Source of the DNA: Peptococcaceae bacterium
GTDB taxonomy: Bacteria; Bacillota; Peptococcia; Peptococcales; Peptococcaceae
NCBI GenBank assembly: GCA_017532485.1
Contig: JAFXJE010000110.1
Coordinates: forward strand, 1-21,671
Length of the DNA: 21,671 bases
Reading direction: 5' to 3'
A program made the translations under genes and the position numbers. The notes under the pieces are model-generated. The model was not told the DNA's origin. It saw nothing but the letters and a program-made list of their open reading frames with translations, and did no database searches. Positions 1 through 6,381 of the stretch are shown one piece after another (within the stretch, counting starts at the first letter, position 1; each line of letters starts with the position of its first letter).

Positions 1-98
1 CTAGAGGCCCTCAAGCTGCTAATGTTACAAAACTTTAATATTTGTCCGTTAATTCATATTGATTGATTAATATAAAGACTTGAACAGTAAGACAACAA

Positions 99-118
99 AC
101 ATTTCTCTGCAGAAATGT
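99..118. repeat. short inverted repeat, 8-bp arms
   Basis: Arms ACATTTCT and AGAAATGT are perfect complements around a 4-nt loop (CTGC). It lies just beyond the terminator of the glnPQ-type operon. Read on the minus strand it is followed by TTTGTTGT, so it could be a weak back-up terminator. The rest of 1-98 shows no gene or recognisable signal; its owner may lie left of the window. Confidence 0.35.
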
Positions 119-120
119 CA

Positions 121-159
121 AAAATACCCTCCTCCCCGATAAGGGAAGGAGGGTATTTT
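121..159 (-). terminator. intrinsic terminator of the glnP-glnQ operon
   Basis: A GC-rich hairpin with arms AAAATACCCTCCTTCCC and GGGGAGGAGGGTATTTT, one mismatch and a short loop, is followed by five T on the minus strand. It starts 15 bases past the ATPase stop codon. Confidence 0.85.
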
Positions 160-174
160 CATCCCACTTATTCT

Positions 175-897
175 TTATAATACTTTCGCTAGGAAGCTTT
201 GTGTTCTTTCCAATTTAGGATTACCAAATAACTCTTGTGGTGTTCCTTGTTCCATAATGATACCTTCATCCATGAAGAATACACGGTCAGCTACTTCTCT
301 GGCAAAACCCATTTCATGCGTAACAATAACCATGGTCATCCCTTCTTTAGCCAAATCACGAATTACATTTAGTACTTCCCCAACCATTTCTGGGTCCAGC
401 GCAGAAGTTGGTTCATCAAACAACATAATTTTTGGCTGCATAGCCAAAGCACGTGCAATGGCTACCCTTTGTTGTTGACCACCCGATAAATTATCAGGTG
501 AAACATTGGCTTTTTCCTGCAAGCCTACTTTTTCCAGCAACTGCATAGCAATCTTTTCAGCTTCAGCCTTATCCAAGCCTTTAACCTTAATTGGTGCTAA
601 AGTAATGTTATCCAAAACAGACATATGTGGAAATAAATTAAAGCGTTGGAAAACCATCCCCAAATTTTCGCGCATTTTATTAATATCATTTTTAGGGTCG
701 GTGATATCTACTCCGTCAATAATAACTTTTCCGGAAGTCGGTTCCTCTAATAAATTTAAACAACGCAAAAAGGTACTTTTGCCTGAGCCAGACGGTCCAA
801 TAACACAAACTACCTCTTTTTCTTTGATAGTTTCGGTCACACCTTTTAAAACTTCTAATTTGCCATAACTTTTATGAAGATCTTTAACCTTAATCAT
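175..897 (-). CDS. glnQ: polar amino-acid ABC transporter, ATP-binding protein
   Basis: This is the ATPase of a polar amino-acid importer (GlnQ/HisP family), which hydrolyses ATP at the inner face of the membrane to drive uptake. At 240 aa it has the usual length. It shows Walker A GPSGSGKST (about 34-42), the signature LSGGQQQR, Walker B IMLFDEPTSALDPE and the H-loop VIVTHE. The frame is open for 12 more codons upstream, but an AGGAGG sits at 905-910, right before the ATG at 897, so MIKVKDLHKSYG is taken as the N-terminus. That ribosome binding site overlaps the stop codon of the permease gene, so the two are translationally linked. Substrate is not determined by sequence; glutamine, cystine or another polar amino acid are all possible. 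Family assignment is firm, the gene symbol is by family. Confidence 0.93.
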   Translation of the reverse strand: MIKVKDLHKSYGKLEVLKGVTETIKEKEVVCVIGPSGSGKSTFLRCLNLLEEPTSGKVIIDGVDITDPKNDINKMRENLGMVFQRFNLFPHMSVLDNITLAPIKVKGLDKAEAEKIAMQLLEKVGLQEKANVSPDNLSGGQQQRVAIARALAMQPKIMLFDEPTSALDPEMVGEVLNVIRDLAKEGMTMVIVTHEMGFAREVADRVFFMDEGIIMEQGTPQELFGNPKLERTQSFLAKVL

Positions 898-908
898 ATT
901 CTTACCTC

Positions 909-1592
909 CTAAGCAGCTTCGCCTAAATTCCACTTGCGTTCAATGTAGTTAATAAATCTGGAAATAACTAAGGTTAAAATCAAGTAAACACAAGCTACCC
1001 CAATATAAGTTGGAAATGGTACAAAGTGGACAGAAGTATAAATCTGACCCGTTTTCATAATTTCTGTTACCCCGATAACAGCTAACAGAGAAGTATCTTT
1101 CAACAGAGCAATAAATTCATTGCACAACGGTGGAATAACGCGTTTTACAGCTTGAGGTAAAATTACATAACGCATAGCTTGGCTATGTGGCATCCCCAAA
1201 GAACGTGCTGCCTCCATCTGACCTTTATCAATAGATTGAATACCAGAACGGAAAATTTCTGCTACATAAGCACCACTGTTTAAACTGCAGACTACAACTG
1301 CAGTTACCATCATAGAAAAGCTAAATGGAGAACCTGTTATTTCCTTGATTACTTGTGGCAAACCATAATGAAACAACAGAATTTGTACATATAATGGTGT
1401 CCCACGCAAAACTTCAATATAAACCCTGGAAATAACTTTCAAAATTTTCACACTGCTCAATTTAGCCAGCGCCATAATCATTCCGATAACCATACCGAAG
1501 AAAACTGCCAGCGAAGTTATTTCTATAGTAGTTAATGCGCCCGTCCATAATTTAGGCATCAAATTCCAAAAATGATAACCAAAATTATTCAT
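909..1592 (-). CDS. glnP: polar amino-acid ABC transporter, permease
   Basis: This is the membrane permease of a HisM/GlnP-type importer, 227 aa, with several hydrophobic segments. It carries the cytoplasmic EAA loop that docks the ATPase (MEAARSLGMPHSQAMRYVILPQA in part, around residues 130-150). AGGAG precedes the ATG at 1592 at good spacing. It is the first gene of a two-gene operon with the ATPase and has its own promoter at 1645-1673. The solute-binding lipoprotein that probably serves it is not adjacent; it lies at 4519-5334 behind four unrelated genes. The substrate cannot be read from the sequence. Confidence 0.92.
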   Translation of the reverse strand: MNNFGYHFWNLMPKLWTGALTTIEITSLAVFFGMVIGMIMALAKLSSVKILKVISRVYIEVLRGTPLYVQILLFHYGLPQVIKEITGSPFSFSMMVTAVVVCSLNSGAYVAEIFRSGIQSIDKGQMEAARSLGMPHSQAMRYVILPQAVKRVIPPLCNEFIALLKDTSLLAVIGVTEIMKTGQIYTSVHFVPFPTYIGVACVYLILTLVISRFINYIERKWNLGEAA

Positions 1593-1644
1593 CTTTACCC
1601 TCTCCTTTTATCAACAATGTATATTTCCTACAAGATATTGCATT

Positions 1645-1673
1645 ATTATACTGTTTTTCGCATCTTTAAGCAA
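1645..1673 (-). promoter_or_regulatory. sigma-70-type promoter for glnP-glnQ
   Basis: On the minus strand TTGCTT (1668-1673), a 17-bp spacer and a perfect TATAAT (1645-1650) lie about 50 bases ahead of the permease start. The -35 element is weak, the -10 and spacing are ideal. Confidence 0.65.
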
Positions 1674-1721
1674 TACAATTTTTTCCAAAACAATATCTAT
1701 CTATTATTTTTATATATTCAG

Positions 1722-1756
1722 AAAAAAAGCCTGAGATAGTAATCTCAAGCTTTTTT
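1722..1756 (-). terminator. terminator after the DUF3775-like gene
   Basis: Hairpin with arms GCxTGAGAT and ATCTCAxGC (one internal mismatch) around AGTA, flanked by A-runs on one side and T-runs on the other. It ends the nrdR to DUF3775 transcript and separates it from the glnP promoter. Confidence 0.8.
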
Positions 1757-1761
1757 CACAC

Positions 1762-2139
1762 TTATAGTACAATACCCAAATAGTTTAAACCATTTTCCAA
1801 AAATACTTTTAAAGTATTTTTACCGGTTAAATAATATACAGCTACTTCTTGGTCAGGATGATGGTGATAACGTTTTTCTTTCAATTTCAGATAATTTTCT
1901 TCCGGTGTATCACCTAAGTTACGGTATTCATCATCTCTACCCAAAAGCATCAATACTTCTAAGGTTTCCACTGTTTCTCTATCTAAGCTCATTAAATAAT
2001 CAATTAAGGCCTTTTCTTCCGGCAAGTACACGCCCCATTTTTTAGGGCCATGTTCTGCCTCATATTGTTGTCTAGCAGCAAAACGAGCCTCTGCCAGTTC
2101 CATTGTTTTAACAATCATTTCTGTTTTTCCTGTTAACAT
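1762..2139 (-). CDS. DUF3775-like protein of unknown function
   Basis: A 125-aa soluble protein without signal peptide or membrane segment. The central stretch LMSLDRETVETLEVLMLLGR followed by a D-rich turn, and the C-terminal YLTGKNTLKVFLENGLNYL, resemble the pattern I associate with DUF3775; this is recalled, not searched. Its ATG shares one base with the stop codon of the LCP gene (TAATG), and GAGGAAG within the end of that gene is the likely ribosome binding site, so it is translationally coupled to the LCP gene. No function is known to me. A terminator follows directly. Confidence 0.6.
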   Translation of the reverse strand: MLTGKTEMIVKTMELAEARFAARQQYEAEHGPKKWGVYLPEEKALIDYLMSLDRETVETLEVLMLLGRDDEYRNLGDTPEENYLKLKEKRYHHHPDQEVAVYYLTGKNTLKVFLENGLNYLGIVL

Positions 2140-3420
2140 TATTCTTCCTCCCCTGTATTTGTCTCCCCTGTATTTGTTTCCTCAGTATTTATTTCCTCTG
2201 CATTATCTTCAGCATTATCTTCTGTGGTTTCTTCTGTTATTTCTTCAGCTGTTTCTCCCTGTACTTCTGCAGGCGTTTCTTCTGTCAATACTTCATTACT
2301 ACCTTCTGTATTTTCGTCAGAAACAACATTCTCATTTTCAGTATTTGTTGCTTCGTTTATTACGCCATTTTCTCCAGCTTCATCTTCCAAAGTTTCGCTT
2401 GCTTCACCTTCTAGAACTTCACCTTCCGTCACAACTTCTTCCACAACCTCTTCTTCCACTTTTTCTACTGGCTGTGGAATAGTGGCTACATCTATAACAT
2501 TTAATTGAGTAATCATGTTTGGATACGGGTTGAAGTGGTTATTCACAATTTCCAAAAGTTCTTTTTTCTTCGGTACATAATAGGAAAGACCATTTACTGT
2601 TCTCGCCTCACCCGGCAAAATATGCATAGTTAAATCCTCTGCCATATTCAATTCCAAAGCTTTCGTCCCAAACCAAATCAATTCGCCAGTAGTTAAATCT
2701 GTAGTCATATTCTCCAAGATAATGCTTGATAATTTTGGTAATTTCCCTACTGTAGCAGGTGTTGCCACTTGTTTAGCCAAGGCTTCGATAAATTGCTGCT
2801 GAGCTTTGACACGACCTAAATCGCCCTCTGCATAGCCTTTACGGTAACGCACAAAACCGATAGCTTCCTCACCATTTAAAATCTGTTCACCTTTTTCAAT
2901 ATGAATATATAAATCTTGATATGGGTCTTCATAATGCATATCACGTTGAACGTCAATTTTCACGCCGCCTAGAGCATCTATGATTTCTTCAAAGGCGTCC
3001 AAATTAACTACAATGTAATTATCTACTTCAAAACCCATCAAGTAACGAATTTCTGTTTTTAATTGGTCAATATTGCCTTTACCACCCACAGCATAGGCAG
3101 CATTTATTTTTTTTCACTTTGCGACTGACATTCGACATGGTATCGCGTGGAATACTCATTACATTTACTTTATGTTGGGTTGTATCTAAGGACAAGACTA
3201 AAATAGTATCTGTATTCAAGGCAACTTTATCTGTTCCTACAATTAAGACATTGTAAACTCCTGTCGCCCGTTCTACTTTTTCTTCAACTTCTGCTCCTGT
3301 TTCTATAGCCGGTGGCTGCACAATAAAATAAAAAGCTGCACCTCCAGCAACCAAAATCAGCAGTACAATAGCAATTAAGACTTTTAAAATCCGTTCTATT
3401 GTTTTACCGCTCATCATCAT
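2139..3420 (-). pseudogene. LytR-CpsA-Psr (LCP) family protein, split by a frameshift in an A8 tract
   Basis: LCP proteins attach wall polymers to peptidoglycan at the outer face of the membrane. The N-terminal part (to about 3081) has a membrane anchor (residues about 9-32) and the LCP start: NVLIVGTD, TDTILVLSLD and the catalytic-region arginine in SIPRDT. It then runs into KKNKCCLCCGW and a stop. The other frame continues the domain exactly where it breaks (INAAYAVGGKGN, DNYIVVNLDAFEEIIDALGG, FVRYRKGYAEGDLGRVKAQQ). Removing one A from the run of eight (T8 at 3107-3114 on the plus strand) restores one protein of about 424 aa. Three ATG codons follow one another; AGGAGG (3422-3427) is best spaced for the third, at 3414. 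The last 110 residues are an acidic, Glu/Thr/Asn-rich tail. It may be a sequencing error, a phase-variable tract, RNA-polymerase slippage or a real pseudogene. Confidence 0.85.
2148..2207. repeat. 15-bp tandem repeats in the LCP tail
   Basis: The unit CTCCCCTGTATTTGT occurs twice exactly (2148-2162, 2163-2177), followed by two degenerate copies (2178-2192, 2193-2207). The in-frame unit encodes five residues of the type ETNTG. It encodes the acidic end of the LCP protein. Confidence 0.8.
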
Positions 3421-3436
3421 GCCTCCTGTTTCTTTC

Positions 3437-3937
3437 TCAATGACTGTATTGCAATAAAATATCCAATTCTGCTAAATAATAAGCTTCATTCAATTCCATA
3501 CGCTGCCATAATTCAGGCTCTAAAGGCTCTACTAGAGAACGTGCCATCACTAAGACCTCTTCCCCTGTCAAGCTAAGACAAGGCTGTTTGGCCAATTTGG
3601 CATCAAAATCCACTGAAATATCCCCTAATTGCTCTAAGGTCACCGGTAAATCAGCTGCTAAAAGCATCAGCCAGCCAATCAATTTCACTTGTAATTCATT
3701 ACGCAAATACATAGCAAAATATCTGCCGTCTTCTTCGCGCAAAAGTACTGCCCGAATAATTTTTTGAACATCAGCAGGAGTTAAAACCTGCCCTTGATAA
3801 TGGTCAGTAATATACTGGACTACTACTGCCAATAAAGTATTAGCTTTCAAATCATCTTCCGCTGCGATTAATTTATGCATTCGTAAGATAGGCTCCATTA
3901 ATTTAGTTTCACGATATAATTCTTCCTGCATTTCCAT
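3437..3937 (-). CDS. hypothetical protein, 166 aa
   Basis: I do not recognise this protein. It is soluble, without signal peptide, membrane segment or Cys/His metal motif, rich in Leu and Glu, and predicted by eye to be mostly helical. The start at 3937 lies 7 bases after the nrdR stop; AGAAGG inside the last nrdR codons is the likely, slightly distant, ribosome binding site. A second in-frame Met two codons later (3931) is an alternative start. The LCP gene begins 16 bases after its stop. It is therefore most likely co-transcribed with nrdR and the LCP gene, but the context does not give a clear role. Confidence 0.75.
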   Translation of the reverse strand: MEMQEELYRETKLMEPILRMHKLIAAEDDLKANTLLAVVVQYITDHYQGQVLTPADVQKIIRAVLLREEDGRYFAMYLRNELQVKLIGWLMLLAADLPVTLEQLGDISVDFDAKLAKQPCLSLTGEEVLVMARSLVEPLEPELWQRMELNEAYYLAELDILLQYSH

Positions 3938-3944
3938 TAAGCTC

Positions 3945-4388
3945 TTACCTTCTTTTCATAATCTCTATTTCACGAATAAAGGTTTCTACATCATCAAATT
4001 CTTTATAAACAGAAGCAAAGCGTACATAAGCTACTTCGTCAATCTCTGCCAAAAGCTGCATCACTGTTTCACCAATTTGTGCCGATGGTACTTGCAGGTG
4101 AATATTCTTCAACTCTCTTTCAACTTGATTGACCAATTGGCGTTGCTGCTCCATCGAAATCGGTCTCTTTTCACAAGCTTTATTAATACCTTTTAATATT
4201 TTGCCACCGTCAAATAATTCTTTACGACCATCTTTTTTGATAACTACTAAAGGCATATCCTCTATTTTTTCATAAGTGGTAAAGCGTTTTCCACACTCCA
4301 TACATTCCCGTCGCCGACGAATACTATTGCCTTCTGATAATCTTGTATCAACTACCTTGCTGTCACTTTGACAGATCGGACATTTCAT
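3945..4388 (-). CDS. nrdR: transcriptional repressor NrdR
   Basis: NrdR is the zinc-ribbon and ATP-cone repressor of ribonucleotide reductase genes. The zinc ribbon is complete: C3-x2-C6 and C29-x2-C32 around RRRREC, followed by GKRFTTYE. The ATP-cone follows (LVVIKKDGRKELFDGGKI, then SAQIGETVMQLL and VAYVRFASVYKEF). The frame is open much further upstream, into the terminator of the preceding gene, but the family N-terminus MKCPICQ fixes the start at 4388, giving 147 aa, close to the family length of about 150. AAAGGGG precedes it. It heads the operon nrdR, 166-aa gene, LCP gene, DUF3775-like gene. No reductase gene is in the window. Confidence 0.96.
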   Translation of the reverse strand: MKCPICQSDSKVVDTRLSEGNSIRRRRECMECGKRFTTYEKIEDMPLVVIKKDGRKELFDGGKILKGINKACEKRPISMEQQRQLVNQVERELKNIHLQVPSAQIGETVMQLLAEIDEVAYVRFASVYKEFDDVETFIREIEIMKRR

Positions 4389-4440
4389 GGATATAGACCC
4401 CTTTCCTTCACCTTTTCCAAAATACTGCTTAACCTTATTA

Positions 4441-4446
4441 ATTATA
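4441..4446 (-). promoter_or_regulatory. candidate -10 element for the nrdR operon
   Basis: A perfect TATAAT on the minus strand lies 53 bases ahead of nrdR and just past the terminator of the binding-protein gene. I see no good -35 at 16-18 bp, so this is supported by the -10 and its position only. Confidence 0.4.
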
Positions 4447-4470
4447 TCATACTTACCAAAAAAATGCACA

Positions 4471-4510
4471 AAAAAAAGAAAGAGATTAGGAAATTTCCCA
4501 ATCTCTTTCT
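4471..4510 (-). terminator. terminator of the binding-protein gene
   Basis: Perfect 11-bp arms AGAAAGAGATT and AATCTCTTTCT, extended inward by GGAAATTTCC, with seven T following on the minus strand. It begins 8 bases past the stop codon and isolates the gene from nrdR. Confidence 0.9.
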
Positions 4511-4518
4511 CTGAAAAA

Positions 4519-5334
4519 TTACTCAGCAGCAGCTTCTGTAAAATATTTTGCATATAAGTTATCATAAGTACCGTTAGCGATAACATTTGCTAAACCAGCA
4601 TTTAATTTAGCCAATAATTCAGGAGCTTCTTTGCTTACTGCAAAACCATATTCTTCAGCATTGAAGTTTTCGCCTACAACTTTAACTACACCTGGGTTTG
4701 CTTTGATGTAGTCATTAGTTACAGGAATGTCATTGATTACAGCATCACAAGCACCATTTTGCAAGTCTAACATGCAGATGTTAATATCAGCTAATAATTT
4801 AGCTTCTTTAGCAATACCGTCATCTACTAATTGTTGGCACATTAAAGCACCAGTAGTACCGATTTGAGCAGCTAAAACTTTACCTTTTAAGTCATCAATA
4901 CCATTGATAGTAGTATTTTCTTCAGCAACAGCAATGTTTAAACCTGCTGTGTAGTAGCTGTCTGTAAAATCAACTTGTTCTAAACGTTCAGGTGTGATAG
5001 TCATACCAGAAGCGATGATATCAATAGAACCATTACCTAAAGCCATGATTAAAGCATCAAATTCTAAGCTTTCAACTTTAATCTCGATACCTTGGTCAGC
5101 AGCAATAGCTTCCATTAAATCGATGTCGAAACCAACAATGTTACCATTATCATCTTGAGACTCGAATGGAGCGAAAGTTGGGTTTGTACCTACAACATAA
5201 ACTTTTGCTTGTTGTTCAGCTTGTTGTCCAGCTTCATTGCCTGCAGGTGCTTCTTGTTTATTACCGCAACCAGCAAAAGCTAACATGCTTAATACCAACA
5301 AACCAGCTGTTAATAATTTGCTTGTTTTTTTCAT
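4519..5334 (-). CDS. amino-acid ABC transporter, solute-binding lipoprotein
   Basis: A family 3 periplasmic-type binding protein, held to the membrane as a lipoprotein, that captures a polar amino acid for an ABC importer. The signal peptide runs through a hydrophobic core to AFAGC, the lipid-modified Cys at about residue 23. The mature domain has TNPTFAPFES, GFDIDLMEAIA, the Asp/Ser-rich SIDIIASGMTITPER, VDFTDSYYTAG and GTTGALMC, all typical of this fold. AGGAGG (5343-5348) is only 2 nt from the ATG at 5340 but 8 nt from the ATG at 5334, so 5334 is preferred. The natural partner is the permease and ATPase at 175-1592, 3 kb away; both units have their own promoter and terminator. Ligand not determined. 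Confidence 0.93.
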   Translation of the reverse strand: MKKTSKLLTAGLLVLSMLAFAGCGNKQEAPAGNEAGQQAEQQAKVYVVGTNPTFAPFESQDDNGNIVGFDIDLMEAIAADQGIEIKVESLEFDALIMALGNGSIDIIASGMTITPERLEQVDFTDSYYTAGLNIAVAEENTTINGIDDLKGKVLAAQIGTTGALMCQQLVDDGIAKEAKLLADINICMLDLQNGACDAVINDIPVTNDYIKANPGVVKVVGENFNAEEYGFAVSKEAPELLAKLNAGLANVIANGTYDNLYAKYFTEAAAE

Positions 5335-5378
5335 TTTCATTTCCTCCTAAAAATATAAAAATTATTTTACATTTCTAT

Positions 5379-5407
5379 ATCTTACTTCCTCTTGCCCAAA
5401 AATGCAA
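5379..5407 (-). promoter_or_regulatory. candidate promoter of the binding-protein gene
   Basis: Minus strand TTGCAT (5402-5407), 17-bp spacer, TAAGAT (5379-5384), about 45 bases before the start. Both hexamers are imperfect. A dyad TTGCC-N8-GGCAA lies at 5425-5442, just upstream of the -35. Confidence 0.4.
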
Positions 5408-5424
5408 CCATAATTTACAGAATT

Positions 5425-5442
5425 TTGCCAAATTTTCGGCAA
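5425..5442. promoter_or_regulatory. dyad symmetry, possible operator
   Basis: TTGCC and GGCAA flank 8 AT-rich bases. The overlapping stretch AATTTTCGGCAACTG (5431-5445) matches 11 of 15 positions of the CodY consensus AATTTTCWGAAAATT, which is weak. Position upstream of the promoter would suit an activator or a repressor of the amino-acid transporter. Which protein binds, if any, is unknown. Confidence 0.25.
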
Positions 5443-5454
5443 CTGATTTACTAG

Positions 5455-5538
5455 TTATCCACATAATACCCAACAAATTCTGTGGATAATGTTGATAAGT
5501 GTATCAAACTAGGCTCTTAGCCACCTATTTTATACACA
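5455..5538. promoter_or_regulatory. cluster of DnaA-box sequences
   Basis: Four 9-mers match the DnaA box TTATNCACA or differ by one base: TTATCCACA at 5455-5463 (plus, perfect), the same on the minus strand at 5481-5489 (perfect), TTATCAACA on the minus strand directly abutting at 5490-5498 (one mismatch), and TTATACACA at 5530-5538 (plus, matches the relaxed consensus). They occupy 84 bases between the comF-family gene and the binding-protein promoter. There is no dnaA, dnaN or other origin gene in the window, so a titration or regulatory site is more likely than an origin. Confidence 0.6.
5499..5537 (-). terminator. possible weak terminator hairpin after comF
   Basis: On the minus strand GTGTAT pairs with ATACAC and, further in, TAGG with CCTA, around a 10-nt loop. 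There is no U-run after it, and it overlaps the last DnaA-box sequence. It starts 3 bases beyond the comF stop codon. Confidence 0.3.
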
Positions 5539-5539
5539 A

Positions 5540-6235
5540 TCAATCCACACCACTAGCTAAGGTCACACTACTGATATATTTTGCCCCAGCTTGATGCAAA
5601 ACTTGACCACAAGTAAGCACCGTTGCACCTGTGGTAAAAATATCATCCACCAAAATAATTTTCTGTTGCTTTAAATTTTCATTATTTTTTACTGCAAAAG
5701 CTTGCTGCAAATTACTTTTCCGTTCCTTACGCGACAATTCGACCTGATGCTTCGTTGCTCGCGTTCGTACCAAATATTCCTGACAAGGTAAACCACTCAA
5801 TTTACTTAATGCCTTCGCCAACAATAAGCTCTGATTATAACCTCTCTCCCTTAATCTTGTCCAATGCAACGGTATCGGTACCAAAACATCATAATCTGCT
5901 GGCAGAAAAGGCAGCATTTCTCGTGCCAAACATTCTGCCAACCAAGGTTGGTTGCCAAATTTAAATGCCTTGATAACTGCTCGATATTCCTCCTGATAGG
6001 GCCATGCACTATAGTTAGCGACAAAATATTGAGGCCAATGGCGACAATTGCTGCAAGCCTTTGCCCGATAACCAAATGTGGCACAATGTTGACATTGACC
6101 ATATTGGCTTCGCCTGTAAATTAAACGCTGGTAGCACTCCTGACAAATTTGTAATTTTTCTTGCTTCCTGCCACATAGGGGACAAGAGCATGGCAACGGA
6201 AAAAACAAATTTTCCAGTTGTTCAACCAAATTCAT
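5540..6235 (-). CDS. comF: ComF family protein (phosphoribosyltransferase-like)
   Basis: ComFC-type proteins carry an N-terminal zinc finger and a phosphoribosyltransferase fold; in naturally competent bacteria they are needed for DNA uptake, but the enzyme activity is unclear. Here paired cysteines at 18/21 and 31/34, and a second set around CQHC and CSNC, form the zinc region. The PRPP loop is intact: VDDIFTTGAT at 196-205. VPIPLHWTRLRERGYNQ is the usual family motif before it. At 231 aa the length is normal. TAAGGA precedes the ATG at 6235. It stands alone, divergent from the radical SAM pair, and no other competence gene is visible, so a competence role is by family only. Confidence 0.9.
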   Translation of the reverse strand: MNLVEQLENLFFPLPCSCPLCGRKQEKLQICQECYQRLIYRRSQYGQCQHCATFGYRAKACSNCRHWPQYFVANYSAWPYQEEYRAVIKAFKFGNQPWLAECLAREMLPFLPADYDVLVPIPLHWTRLRERGYNQSLLLAKALSKLSGLPCQEYLVRTRATKHQVELSRKERKSNLQQAFAVKNNENLKQQKIILVDDIFTTGATVLTCGQVLHQAGAKYISSVTLASGVD

Positions 6236-6317
6236 ATTCCTTACCCCTTTTTTCTTTTGTTATAACATATTGTCTTTGTCGAAATCTCGTAAAATTAGCA
6301 CAAAGCACATAATTTTC

Positions 6318-6346
6318 TTGCACACTGCGAACACTTGTTTTATAAT
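6318..6346 (+). promoter_or_regulatory. promoter of the radical SAM pair
   Basis: TTGCAC (6318-6323), a 17-bp spacer and a perfect TATAAT (6341-6346). The predicted RNA start is near 6353, about 30 bases before the ATG. A LexA-like box fills the spacer. Confidence 0.65.
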
Positions 6347-6366
6347 ATAAGTAGAACAAATATTCG
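6328..6366. promoter_or_regulatory. two LexA (SOS)-box-like sequences
   Basis: CGAACACTTGTTTT (6328-6341) and AGAACAAATATTCG (6353-6366) each match the Gram-positive SOS core GAAC-N4-GTTC with a single mismatch in the core. The first lies between the -35 and -10, the second at the predicted RNA start, which are the classical places for LexA repression. The two centres are 25 bp apart. No lexA is in the window; the box consensus of this species is unknown. Confidence 0.5.
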
Positions 6367-6381
6367 TTTTAAGGTGATAAT

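Noticed and set aside
2159..2508. Plus-strand Leu/Ser-rich open frames opposite the LCP tail
   Set aside because: They are shadows of the repetitive Glu/Thr-coding tail, with no ribosome binding site.
2139..3089. Independent gene starting at the GTG at 3089
   Set aside because: It would lack the membrane anchor and half of the LCP domain, has no ribosome binding site, and continues the upstream frame exactly; it is the second half of the frameshifted LCP gene.
4389..4586. N-terminal extension of NrdR
   Set aside because: The extra 66 codons run through a terminator and into the preceding gene; the zinc-ribbon N-terminus and ribosome binding site fix the start at 4388.
5455..5538. Origin of replication
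   Set aside because: The DnaA boxes are real, but there is no dnaA, dnaN, recF, gyrB or rpmH nearby and no clear AT-rich unwinding repeats. Kept as a DnaA-box cluster only.
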